Position numbers and translations under genes: made by a program. A model generated the notes under the pieces. It was not told the origin of the DNA. It made no database searches and saw only the letters and a program-made list of their open reading frames with translations. Below, piece after piece: positions 1 through 10,910 of a DNA stretch of 64,000 nucleotides. This stretch comes from Margaritispora aquatica (Eukaryota > Ascomycota > Leotiomycetes > Helotiales > Discinellaceae), in assembly GCA_007644065.1 (NCBI GenBank), contig VJWN01000001.1:200340-264339 (forward strand), written 5' to 3'. Each line of letters starts with the position of its first letter. The stretch's first letter is position 1.

Positions 1-201
1 GATTATGTGGTCACCAAGCCGAAGGGTAAGGCGAAGAAAGGATCAAGCATGGCTTCTGATGCTGGAAACTTGCCACCAGCCAATTTTGAGTACAGTACCG
101 CGCAACCTCCCCCGTTGGCACTCAGCGTTTGTCCTGTTTGCGGAGAGTTTGAGGGTGACGAGATGGCGGTTGCTCATCATGTAAATTCGCATTTCGATTG
201 A
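1..201 (+). CDS. 3' end of a zinc-finger (UBZ-like) protein, partial
   Basis: The reading frame is open from the first base of the window and ends at TGA 199-201, so the 5' part lies outside. The visible 66 residues start with a Lys/Gly-rich stretch (KPKGKAKKG) and a Pro-rich linker. They end in a compact C2H2-like finger, CPVCGEF...HHVNSHFD, with spacing C-x2-C-x12-H-x3-H. That spacing resembles ubiquitin-binding UBZ fingers at the C-terminus of DNA-repair or deubiquitinase-type proteins. The finger is seen in the sequence; ubiquitin binding is inference. The rest of the protein cannot be judged from here. Confidence 0.6.
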   Translation, partial: DYVVTKPKGKAKKGSSMASDAGNLPPANFEYSTAQPPPLALSVCPVCGEFEGDEMAVAHHVNSHFD

Positions 202-2040
202 GATACCAGAGCTGTGGGCCATAGGCAGTGTACATATGCTCGAACACCAGGGCCCTTCGGATGCTATCAATAACGCATCGTCGAATTTTTAGATGCATTA
301 GACTGAGAAGCTAGACTAGACTTGTCTCTCATGCCAGATTCAAACTTCTCAATAAGAGACCTTGACAGTAACCGTCCTGGAGGCAATCGGAGTTGCAAGG
401 AGTTCGGTATCTCTTTCTCTTTCGGTATACATGATATATCCAAAATCCGGTTCAATTTCTTTCTTTCTTGGTGATATTGCTAGATGGTGGTATGGCTCCG
501 CTACAAGTTTCCTGGGTTTTCTTTGACTCCTCCATTGGTATGGTATCCTCTAAGCTTAATGATGAGCTTGGTGTTCCCGATATTCTCTTTCTTCTGAAGT
601 ACAATGTTTCCTCTTGTCGGTATAATAGTGTGTTGTATTCAGACCAACACGAAAGCCCTTTCGCTCATTAATACTGCATATTTGCCTCGATTTAATTAGT
701 CAATCTCTAAACTTGAAGTGAAATATATAGCTACATATAGCAATAGCTCGTAGGAAAGTCAATATATCTCGATTTGCGATCTATTCTATCCTATATCAAT
801 ACACCTGGTACTATTCGCATTTAAAAGTTCAATATATAAAAAATCTCTACAAACGTAATAGAATAGACTGTAAAATAACTATGAGTTTTAACTAAAGTGA
901 ATAAATACTGTATAGTTGAATTGGGTATTTAATTACTCTATCTGTTTATTGATAATCCATAAATATAATAGTCTTCCAAGCTTTATATTTACAATAGCTT
1001 GCTTTTATGCTTTATTAATCCTATAATATCTCTTCGCTCCTAAAGGTCCAAACAGTAATTAAAGAATTGAAAGCAACTAAAATCTTTTTATTCTAAGCGC
1101 TATACCTAAAGAAAAGTACTAAATAACATTATGTTAGTAAAGATATAATATTACGATATTCAACGCTATTTATATAGAGTTACTTATAGAATAGCTGATA
1201 ATCTAGTTAGCTAATTAGCTAATTAGCTAGTTAGCTAGTTATTAGCTAGATCCGTATAATAACTAGTCCCCATTACCTTAGGTACGATCGAGCAGACTTG
1301 TGCAGCTACAAAGTAGTTGTATTATAATAACCTAGATACGTGGTGAAGCTCCGTACCTTCAGTTTCTCGCTAACACGGATTCTCCAGATCGGTCGGCTTC
1401 CATTTACCCCGCACACTTGCCGTGCGCTTGTAAATAACCTTCCGAATAGATTTCTCAATGTACGTAGATACAGAGTACTCCGTTGTAGAAGGAAACCGAA
1501 CATAGAGAATATTTTACATGTGAGACAAAGGAAAGATCCCAGGCCGGAAACTCCTTCCGTACAGAACGCCTGCTTGAGGATTATGCCCGCTAGGCAGACT
1601 GACTGGCTGAACTAGGAGGTGTTGGCATCTGGAAGCGAGAGCTGGTGAAGAACCAGATAATTTCATGAGTTGGGTGGACCACAAGGCAAAAGAAAACCGA
1701 AAATTTGAGATTTTTCAAAAGTGTTTAGAAATTCTAAAATATTATAAGACGGCTATTCTAATGTTATTAACTACTAATATCTACTTAATTTTTGCGGGTT
1801 TGTATTGTTGTTATGTTGAAAGCACGGGTTGTGCGATTGAGTGGACGCTTGATTAGGGGGTTTCCTTACCGAACTTTGCCTAGCAATCTATTGGACTGAA
1901 CTACCTCAATCCAGCCTTGCGATATCCAGCACCACCCACCTGAGATGGGATTCCATCCCGGCCTCTTAATCCTTCCTTTTCCTTCTACTCCAAAACCTGG
2001 TGTCAAATCTCCTGGCTCACAAAGATACTCTGTGTACAGT
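202..2040. other. AT-rich intergenic spacer
   Basis: No convincing gene is seen. From about 680 to 1260 the sequence is strongly AT- and TpA-rich with many stops in all frames, as in RIP-decayed repeats. Bases 1203-1248 are a short run of CTAGTTAG/CTAATTAG octamers. Open frames at 1340-1615 and 1665-1856 show no family resemblance or splice support. Confidence 0.55.
1203..1248. repeat. (CTARTTAG)n octamer tandem repeat
   Basis: About 5 head-to-tail copies of an 8-bp unit alternating CTAGTTAG and CTAATTAG. The CTAATTAG form is self-complementary. It lies inside the most AT-rich part of the left spacer. It may be slippage in decayed repeat DNA. Confidence 0.7.
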
Positions 2041-3906
2041 ATGGCCGAAGTATTTGGAGTAGTTGCAAGCGGGCTCAGCGTCGCATCTCTCACTATCCAG
2101 ATTATCGAAAATATCAACAGAGTGGTCCATTTCTGCGAATCCATCAGAGAGGCTCCGACAGATATCCAGCAAATTCGGCTAGAGCTGCAACTACTGTCCA
2201 ACATTGTCTCGAACATACAACATGTGTTTGAGAAGCGCTCACTCCCAGAAGGTAGTGAGGCCATGGTAAAGCAAGCGCTGGACCTCATCAGACACGCCAT
2301 CTGCAAATTATTGGATCTTATTTTAGATCTCGAAGGAAAACTAAACTCTGACAAGAGGAGCACCCGTACTTGGGCCCGTATGCAGACCGTACTCTCTGAA
2401 AAAAAGATTACAGTCCTTAAAGATCATCTGGCGTGTGCGAAAGGAACGCTGCAATTGTTGCAACTTTGGAATATATTGTTAGTTTAATATCCGGTTACAT
2501 GATCCAAATTTCTAATCAAATTTCTAAAATCAGGGATGATGTTCGGGCTCTTATTTCGCTATCCTCTCAAACCCCGAAATGCCTTGGGTATCCTTGGGAG
2601 ACAGGCGAGTACGTTAAAATCGACGATGGCTTAGAAAAGCCCTTTTACTTGCCAATAGACCTATGCTCAACTCCAGAGGTGATTTGAAACACAATAATCT
2701 TGTTGATGACACTGACCTGAGCAGGGCTTTATCCATATTCTCACGCACAAGTACAAAAGCAATCAACTTCCTGGGTTGTCACAAATACAACGAGGCCATT
2801 TTAGGGCTCTAAACTGGAGCGAAACTATGTCCATTAATCCTGGCAACTGGGAATCAATGGTAAAGGGATGTGGAGGCATTAAGCTAGCTTTTGTTATGAG
2901 TACATGGCTTAACTTTCCAAGTAGTAAGTGTATTCGATGTTACAAACCGAGGAAGGATGTAGCTAAGCGAAGTTACATGAAATGGTGAGTCAAACTGCCT
3001 TGATTTACTTTGTTTCCAAACTAAAAAGTTATTAGCTTGTCATGTGGCTTAGAGCTCCGTAGGGTAGAGCCGAACACCATTCCATTCGAGACAACAGACG
3101 TGGCGCTAGGATTCGGTCCTGAGCAGTACCGGGATTATCGATTAGCCTTAAGGAAGGAGACAAGCCAAAGTACCCCTCATTCGACTACAAAGCCAAGGAC
3201 CGCACCGGTGTCGACGCGCGGTGTACTTTATGCAGAGCCGCCGATTGATTTCGTATGCAAGCGGCTCATTATCAAATGGGAGCCGATCTTCAACTTCGTT
3301 CATCGATACCTCCACTGCCGCTGTGTGATCAGATTGTCAACACCTTCCCACATTGAAAAAGAGATGACCTTCTTAACCTTGGCAACGTGTCCTAGACATA
3401 ATAAGACAGGTATTAGTCACCTAGATTACGGAGACATTAACTACCATAATGACGAGTACTTCGACCGATTCGGGGGTTACCGTTCCTTTCAAGGCATGAT
3501 TTATGCTTTGGCACCGAACATATATAATGAGATTTTAGGAGGACAAAAATTCTTGCCCAATGATCAAATTGAGGCAGCGTGCAATGCTTGGCTCGCATTT
3601 CAAGAGGGAAATGAAGTAGGCCTGCGAAGGGCGTTCCTCGAGTACGCTTTCGAGGTTAATGATGAGCTGGAAAGAATGGGGTTGCCGTTGCCTGATTCGG
3701 TAGTACAAGCTGTTCAAGATGAACGGCTCCGAAAAAGGGATGCGAGAGCTGTTATGAACAAAGAGCTCGGAGTTCCCGATCTTAGCGATTCAAGCCTGAG
3801 CGAAGAAGAGCGACTAAGGTTCCGTGATATCCCGATGGTACGAGAGGTAGATGAGATACTGGATGGGAAGTGGTCGGGGAAGCCTCATTGGACAATTGAA
3901 AATTGA
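2041..3906 (+). pseudogene. Broken fungal STAND-type N-terminal-domain protein
   Basis: Residues from ATG 2041 (MAEVFGVVASGLSVASLTIQ) match the helical N-terminal domain found on fungal NACHT/STAND and SesA-like proteins. Three introns fit by donor, branch and acceptor and keep frame: 2478-2533 (GTTAGT...CAG, branch CTAAT), 2679-2724 (weak GTGATT donor) and 2985-3035 (GTGAGT...TAG). Splicing the third joins CIRC and CLSC into a C-x2-C-x16-C-x2-C putative zinc ribbon. In exon 4 the coherent reading leaves frame near 3157, meets TGA 3246-3248 in the shifted frame (after a CTLC motif), and returns to the first frame near 3350, so paired -1/+1 shifts flank a stop. The C-terminal 180 residues read openly to TGA 3904-3906. 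No NACHT or P-loop is present. It looks like a recently inactivated gene; sequencing error is the alternative. Family named with moderate confidence, C-terminal function unknown. Confidence 0.6.
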
Positions 3907-4762
3907 GAGAATGTTCTTGGTTTGAACTAAGCATGCTTAGTACTTGACTCCCACTCAACGGTGGGGTGAGTAGCAAGCCTGTTTTTCATTTATTCCAAGC
4001 AGTGATGAATCCTTGACATGAGCACTAGATTAAGAGAATGGGGTAAAGGTCCACGTATAGAAGCTCGTCAAGGCAAGCTAGGTAGATATCATTTGGCGAG
4101 AGCGTCTTGAAGGATAACTCAAATCGATTCTTGACTATAACTGAAGACGAAGCTAAAGTTCAATAATTGAATTGAGTCTTATATCTATAAATAAAAACAA
4201 ATAAAAAATATCCGTGAATTCAAACCTTACTGGCCGACTATCGACTTGTTAAACCTATTGACATTGCTATAGAAATACTAACGGCTTTGATTTCTATGAT
4301 TCAGTATCTGTTACCTAAATTCGAATACCGCCTATACGCAATGCAACAGAACGAAGATAGAAACAACCGCTCGAGATATACCATTCTATCCTTCATTTAC
4401 AGTTCAACAGCGCACAGAAATAAAATGATAGCCGCGGTAGGAGTTGAATTAATTCATCATGTAGTGTGCATGTCACATTAATAAGCAAGTAATTCCACCA
4501 CACAAGATTTGTTATTGCCACATGGTGGTGTTGTATTGGTCGAGCAGCAGCAGAATTTCCTCCTACGAGGCATGATGTTGATATTCTGTTTCACCCACTT
4601 CTGGCCCATAACTATCCATTTCGAGACTCAGCATATGCAGAGATCCCATGCACCATGACAAGGTTCCCAGATGCCTAAATTCCATCACCGCCTGAAATGT
4701 GCCCACCCTTCCCTTTCCATCCTTCCGAGCAGCTTTCAAGTATGAGTGTATGACTCTGGAAT
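3907..4762. other. Intergenic spacer, no gene seen
   Basis: AT-rich sequence with scattered stops. The open frame at 4287-4481 has no recognisable features. The segment 4140-4210 is A-rich and may hold 3'-end signals of the upstream broken gene. Confidence 0.5.
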
Positions 4763-5098
4763 CTATTTCCCGCCACGGATTGTCAACATTCCAACTGCGC
4801 CAGGTGGCAAGCTGCGCCCATCGACCACGGGGGCAGGTTCTCGGTGGTGGCGACGGCGATGTTGGACGAATTGGTCTCCGAATGATGGCGCGACGAAGTA
4901 TGCGAAGATGAGTATTCCAACCATTGCCACGCAGCTGACCACGACGATGAGAGCTTTGATGGCGGGAGTCATAGGATCATTTGGGTTGGCGACGCTCGAT
5001 CTGTAAGTTGCAATCTTAGTGCTGCTTTCTTGGATAGAGGGAGGGAGGGCAGGTGTGACTTACGGCTCGGGAGCCTCGCCGGACCAAGTTGCAGGCAT
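4763..5098 (-). CDS. Small single-pass membrane protein (90 aa), hypothetical
   Basis: Two exons on the minus strand: 5098-5064 and 5000-4763, with intron 5001-5063 (63 nt) having GTAAGT donor, CTAAG branch and ACAG acceptor. The product begins MPATWSGEAPEP, has one hydrophobic segment at about residues 28-48 (IKALIVVVSCVAMVGILIF), then a basic His/Arg-rich patch (QHRRRHHREP) and a Gly-rich end. The canonical splice, the phase match and the clean transmembrane helix support a real gene despite its size. The basic patch after the helix suggests a cytosolic C-terminus by the positive-inside rule (inference). Family not recognised. It stands alone in spacer with no same-strand neighbour. Confidence 0.62.
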
Positions 5099-6619
5099 GT
5101 TATTTCTTTCTTCAAGTTTGATTTTTGGTATTCGAAGGTTGCGAGATGAGCAATTTGATTGCAGAATGGGTTGTTGTGTTAAATATTTCTTGAGCTGTTG
5201 TGAATAAGATTTGGTACTCCACATCCTTGAAATAAACGAGGTTCGCAATTATGTCTAGCAATTCAGTTTGGCAAAGTTCGAGCTACTCAATACAGCTTCA
5301 CACATCCTGCTGGCCATTTGTTTCAGAAAAGTTGAAGCATTTAACGCAGCTTAATACATCTGGAAAGGTCACTTGTCTATTTTAGCGAGATATCTTGTTC
5401 CCGTCCAATAATGCTACTAATGCTGCACAAGCAGCCTCCCTTTATAGCTATCGTCTGAATTACATGCAATCTCACCAATGTTTATGTGCTTTGCTGCTAT
5501 CTAGGTAAGTAAAGGTTCCAGATAGGGCCAATACTCCTTGCGGATATGGGCAGGACAGCAATCTGCGTCAATCAACGCCACCAACAGCGAACTAATACCA
5601 CGTAGCAAATCCACATGATCAAAGAATCCTTTCGGTAGATATTGAAGCTACAATAAAATGTGTTATTCTGAAGATAGGATGCTTTAGGCTTGTACCAAAG
5701 GGGGATCGGTTGTCGATTTCTTAATTGCCATTCCTTTAGGCATTTTAGGGACCTGTATGATAGGTTTGGCTCCACGGAGTGGGAGAGAAGTGTCCGAGAT
5801 TTTTATTGATTCGAGAAAGGGCCAGTAGAAGTATTCTATTGGATAGACTACGTGCTCGAGACACTCAAAATGTACAAACTCGAAAACTAATTTACTGCTG
5901 CTGTGTCTATCTTCTTGGCGTTAAAGCATTTTTAAACCTAGGCGCGTAAGCAAATAAATGATAAGTGTGGTGTACTTTGTGCAAATGCTAACCTTGCTCT
6001 AGCCTACTAGAATATCTGCAATCAATTCATAAAAATACAATCATAGATCTCCTTAGCCAGTCGAAGAGTATCAGGCTATAGAAATTAGCTGAAAGCTAGA
6101 GGGAGCAAGGCTGGGTTCTCAAGTTTAGCATATTCCTTTAGGAGTTCAAAATCCTTGTATTGCAAACTCGCTTACGCACTGCTACATGATTAAGATGCTG
6201 TTAGACCTCAATTGTAAGATTAAATGAAAGGGTCAATAAGTTAATACTGTCGACGAGTAAAAACTCTACGTGTATAACTATTGTATTACTGAGTTGAGAT
6301 AAGAATAGAGGAAACTCTTTTGATGGCATAGGATTCTAGATATCTTGAATTCCAACTCCAATACATGCATTAGACAGCTGTATCCAAGGCGCTTTTAGCG
6401 AGATTGTGGCATGTTGAAGAAATATTGCAGTGTCATAAAGTCTTGAAAGCTTTTTTTCATTCACTGTCTCGAGTTTTTGTGAGCCTTAAGTTGCCAGTTC
6501 GTTAGTGTCGCAGCCCAGTCCCAACTTTTATTCTCAGCGCTCTAGATAATTCTCCTAACCAACATCTACGAACAACCAACAGAAAACACCTCGCGTTTAC
6601 TACGCCTTTACAACTCAAG
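5099..6619. other. AT-rich intergenic spacer
   Basis: No gene recognised. TpA-rich sequence with stops in every frame between about 5600 and 6400. The last 120 bases (6500-6619) are less AT-biased and are probably promoter and leader for the gene at 6620. Confidence 0.5.
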
Positions 6620-7096
6620 ATGGCTTCTTCAGCTAGTGGACCCAAGTCAGCTCAGAAGGATGATGACTATCGTATTTATTACGCAAAGGGGCCAGCTCGA
6701 TTCTCAGAAGATTATGTGAGGGAAAATATTAGCAAGGAGAGGTTGGAGCAAGGCCTGAAGGATGGTACTTGGACTCGTCTTCGTGTTCGTTTCCTTACCC
6801 AACAAGGTATGTGATAATCTGTTTCTGCCTGCTATTTCTATAGTTACTAACTCATCCGCGTTGAACTAGAGCAAGAATGGAATGGCGTAGCAGCATCTGC
6901 CGGCACACCACCACGGGGTATCAAGCTGGGCGAATGGAAGAAGGCATACAAGAGTGCGTATGATGGGGTCTACAAGGCAAAGAGGGACGTCAAGTCTGCA
7001 ATTCTCTCGGGAGAGGTACGCCGTACCGCTACGGAGCGTCTCTTGGAGCGGCATGTTGAAAAGGGCAATGCCTACCAAGCCGAAGTGGAGGCATAG
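6620..7096 (+). CDS. Hypothetical small charged protein (137 aa) with early TAG
   Basis: ATG 6620 opens a frame joined by intron 6807-6869 (63 nt; GTATGT donor, TACTAAC branch, CTAG acceptor). The 137-residue product starts MASSASGPKSAQKDDDYRI and is rich in Lys/Arg/Glu, probably helical in its second half. TAG at 7094-7096 ends it, but the same frame stays open for another 32 codons to TAA 7193-7195, ending in a basic tail (KARANKGRKK). That tail looks like a genuine C-terminus, so the TAG may be a recent nonsense change. No readthrough context of the TGA-CTA type is present. Family not recognised; a nucleic-acid-associated role is only hinted by the basic tail. Confidence 0.5.
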
Positions 7097-7196
7097 ATCA
7101 ACAACAATGACGGCACCCAGACAATCAAGACGGACGAATTGAAGACATTCGTGGCAAAGGAGAAGGCCCGAGCTAACAAAGGTCGAAAGAAGTAAG

Positions 7197-8736
7197 GTAT
7201 TGGAAGCAATGGAGATAGCGTTGGATTCCAGGAGCAGTTAACTGCAACTTGGATGCTAGGACCTAATTGAAACTTTCGAAACCCACTTGACACCACACAT
7301 ATGCATTGTGGCCATGATTGTTATTTTCAATTTGATTCGGAATACTCAGAGTGAAATACCCGTAGACAACCCAAAATACGGAGACTATTTACCAACCACC
7401 ACAAAAATCAACAGTGACTCGCAGCGAAAGAAAACCTATGAGCCTATCTACAATAAAACCACTACACTGAAATAGAAGATCGAAGGACTAGTGAACTTGC
7501 AGAAAGGGACTGTCGCTTACCGGCATCGGAGAAAGTATCAGCCTAGCGAGCTTTGGGGCTCGAATTCACATTAGATAAAAACAACTTCGATGGGATATTA
7601 GAATTGAGGAGTTGCCTAGGTCATGATAAAAAGGGTTTGAGATCTAAAAACACTAAAATACAACATACTTATATGGAAAACGCTTTCAGATATTAGCAAA
7701 ACAGAGACCTTGGAATCAGCAACATGGAAAAGTTACTTTAGAAGCACTCTGTGGTTACGAAAAGGAGGCAAGACATATAGCAGGGTATACGGAATCTGGT
7801 TGATCCGGCAAGATATCATATTGCGCCATGGTTTCTGAACATCCTAATCTACTTTAAATTTCTTGCGAAAGCAAACGTACCCAAACTACAGTAACGAAAT
7901 TTGCAGCTCTAGTTATTTATGTGGTTCTTGAAGCTCAGAAAACTACCTTAAGCATGATGCTCGTGCTTCTAATTTACAGACTTTGAAGCAGGTTTGCTTC
8001 AATGATACATTCATCTGAACAGAATAACAGACAATTACTTGAAGGTCAAAAATCTACAGTTATAGCTATATTTTTGCATTACTTAGTTTTTAGATATATC
8101 TTAGTTCATTAATTTAGCTCTATTTCCTATTCACAAACATAGTGAATATGAATATTTGACTACCTTGTTTGGGAATACCCAACAAGATCCAGAAAACAGT
8201 GAGTCACTATATATCACGTGATAATAACCGAAACCACATGTCTGTCATTCACTCATGAACTCTCAAAATACTACCTAAGTATCAAACTCTATTAAGTTAT
8301 AGTTAAATGGCTTCTAACTGAATTGCTAAGCAACACGATTGAAAATTTATCTCCGCTACATGTGATTTCACTGATCCTTGTCTAACGGCTAATTTCGCCA
8401 CGCCAACCTTCTATTGATCAACGTGCTTACAAGGCAACAGCGGGTCCATAACATCGCTTCTCGAGCAAGTAAGATATGTTGCCTCGGACTAGGTGAAAAA
8501 TACATGCTGATCGAACCAGCTAATAAGCAAATTAAGGGGGAGATCTATGATTTAACCAGGGTAAATCCTGCGATAGCTGTGCCGCAACTATCATACTTAA
8601 GTAGTCACTGCACATTACAAAGGCTCCAAAGAAGGCAACTATACCAATGCTTTCAAGTTACAAGTAAGAATTCTTAATTTGGATTGCTTTCAGCTCAAAG
8701 TCGGACATCGCTGCCAAATACCTCTTCACCTTCAAT
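7197..8736. other. AT-rich intergenic spacer
   Basis: No gene recognised. Several open frames of 60-90 codons lack splice or family support. It contains the palindrome at 8212-8223, noted separately. The last 100 bases are a likely promoter and leader for the F-box gene. Confidence 0.5.
8212..8223. promoter_or_regulatory. TATCACGTGATA palindrome (E-box/CBF1-like)
   Basis: A perfect 12-bp palindrome containing CACGTG, in spacer 513 bp upstream of the F-box gene start. TCACGTGA is the kind of site bound by bHLH factors such as Cbf1 in fungi. Whether it controls the gene at 8737 is unknown. Confidence 0.35.
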
Positions 8737-10218
8737 ATGTCCCTCGACAGCCTCTCCGACGAGCTGATCCTCGAAATCGCCAACCAAGTCTCAAACTATC
8801 ATGGCAATCGTTCTCTCAGCTCACTGGTACTCTGCTCGCATCGCATGAACCAAATCGCTAGCCCGATTCTCTACAGTTCCTTCACGCAAGAATGGAACAA
8901 GCTTGCCGGATTGCCAAACCTGCTTCGCCTAGTCTTGGAGAAGCCGCACATTGGACGCGAGATCGGGGTGTTGTGTCTGATTGAGATGTCTGATGATCAT
9001 TCGGAAGGGAGAGATGAGCTCGACATGTCGGGGTTTTCGCAGGTGGATTTCGAGCGGTGTCGTTCGTTCATCTACAAGCTCGAGGGGTTGGCGATCGAGA
9101 GTGCCACGTGGATGACAGCGCTAGAGAGTGGAAGTTGGGACGCTATTGTTGCACTTCTGTTATTTTTCACTCCTTCGCTGGAGGGGATTCAGATAGAATC
9201 AGCAGGTCTTTCGCCGAAGGTTTGCTTCAACCAAGTTATTGAGTACATGAGTAAACAGCATCACATTGAAAACGCCAAGCATTCGCTCAAATGCCTAACT
9301 TACTTCTCGACAACCTACTGGGACACGGAAATGGGGATGGGGATAAATTCCATCTTACCAATCTGCGCGCTTCCATCTATCACTACGGTGGGCGCAAGCA
9401 GTATAGACGAAGACGACGGCGCATCATATGCCGTCTCGCCAGTACGCTACCAAGTCCAAGACCTCTCCTTCTCGAACAGCTCCATTGGCGGCATCACTAT
9501 GCGAGATCTCCTGCGCTGCTTCACCCGTCTTCGCAAACTCTCCTACGAGCACGCCGGCGCTATCGTAGGCAGCGGAGACTTCCTCCCACACCGGATCGGC
9601 GAAGGACTCACCCACCTCCACGACTCCCTCGAGGAGATAGAACTTTCTGGGATGGACGTGAACGAGATTTGGGGAGATGAGACTGCCGGTCCCTTGGGCT
9701 CTTTATCTGCCTTCAAGAAGCTGCGACGTATCCAGACCGAAGCCCAGGTTCTCTTCGGGCAAGACACTACTATCCCCATCCAGCCAGAACTGGCGGACAT
9801 CCTCCCCGCCTCGCTGGAGATGCTCGAGATTAGCGACTGCGATTTCGAAATCTACGAGCAACTGTCTCGCCTCATAGCTGACAAGCAGCAGCGCTTCCCC
9901 GTGCTCAAGAAAGTCGTGATTAACATCCCCAAGATGCAGGCGGGAGGCTTCAACGGCATTAATGCAGACGGGATCCATGAAGGTGAGGCACTATATAAGA
10001 CCTCTCTCGAGTGCCTGCTATCGCATCCCGAGCGTCCTAGAATGGCAGAGGAGATTGCCATGACGAGGAATGTTCTGGCACAGATCGAGGCAAATAGGCC
10101 GAGTGAGGAGGCATGGGTGGAGTGGAGGGCGAGGAGGAAGCGGGAGAAAGGGCTTGTGACGGAGTTCGGTGGTGTGGGGGTAGAGCTTTATTTTGATCTA
10201 GGGATTCAGTTTTATTGA
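8737..10218 (+). CDS. F-box-like protein (493 aa)
   Basis: Single-exon frame from ATG 8737 to TGA 10216-10218. Residues 1-50 (LDSLSDELILEIANQV... then SSLVLCSHRMNQIASPILY) have the Leu-Pro/Ser-rich two-helix pattern of fungal F-box domains, the part that binds Skp1 in SCF ubiquitin ligases. The remaining ~440 residues contain loosely spaced Leu-rich strands (for example LEEIELSGMD, LEMLEISDCDFEIYEQL), as in divergent LRR-like substrate-binding regions of fungal F-box proteins. Coding-like base use and a full-length uninterrupted frame make the gene secure. The substrate is unknown. The first residue of the F-box core is slightly divergent, so a degenerate F-box is possible. Confidence 0.82.
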   Translation: MSLDSLSDELILEIANQVSNYHGNRSLSSLVLCSHRMNQIASPILYSSFTQEWNKLAGLPNLLRLVLEKPHIGREIGVLCLIEMSDDHSEGRDELDMSGFSQVDFERCRSFIYKLEGLAIESATWMTALESGSWDAIVALLLFFTPSLEGIQIESAGLSPKVCFNQVIEYMSKQHHIENAKHSLKCLTYFSTTYWDTEMGMGINSILPICALPSITTVGASSIDEDDGASYAVSPVRYQVQDLSFSNSSIGGITMRDLLRCFTRLRKLSYEHAGAIVGSGDFLPHRIGEGLTHLHDSLEEIELSGMDVNEIWGDETAGPLGSLSAFKKLRRIQTEAQVLFGQDTTIPIQPELADILPASLEMLEISDCDFEIYEQLSRLIADKQQRFPVLKKVVINIPKMQAGGFNGINADGIHEGEALYKTSLECLLSHPERPRMAEEIAMTRNVLAQIEANRPSEEAWVEWRARRKREKGLVTEFGGVGVELYFDLGIQFY

Positions 10219-10910
10219 TGATGCAATTAAATCATTCGTCTCTTTAAAGTTATATCGAATAAGAATTTAATTATGACCACCCAAAACGTCACTTTCATCG
10301 GTTCCCCTCTGACTGCCTTTGCGTGTATCTGCCTTCGAAGAATTCTTGTAGTTAGCCTTCTTCATTTGGGCCAAGATTAGACGACGTGTCTCAAGTCTGA
10401 ACTCTAAGAGAACGGCTATAGCACTATAAAGTTTAGCACAACTAAAAATGCATCGCCTACTTCAACAAACGGTTCTGAGTGAAATAGAATAGGTAGAATA
10501 TCCCTAAGTTTTTCGGAATTTCCGAAAAGCTGCGCCATACTATTCTTCACCTTGCTTTACTTTCAAACACCAACCAGTTTCTAATCACCACTCAGCTTTA
10601 GACTCACGAAACGAACGTAAGGATTTATCACATAAAAAGCAAAAGCAAACACATCAAATATCCAAGCTTAATCATTCTCTACTCAATAATCTCCGATAAA
10701 TTTCATGCCATATTCCATACTCAACACCCGACACTTCAACAATACTCAACGCCACAGCAATTCCCTACACCAAGCGGCCTAATTCGTTCTCAAACGCAAA
10801 CACTCCAGGTACTCACTCACTCAGCCTGGTTCTGGGTTCACACCTTTCTTTCAATCACTCACTCACTATCCACACATATACAATCCCATACCATCCCGTG
10901 CCATCTAGGC
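10219..10910. other. Intergenic spacer between convergent genes
   Basis: Lies between the 3' ends of the F-box gene (plus) and the P450 gene (minus). Low-complexity A/C-rich sequence with 'actcactcac' runs near 10810-10865. No open frame worth calling. Confidence 0.6.
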
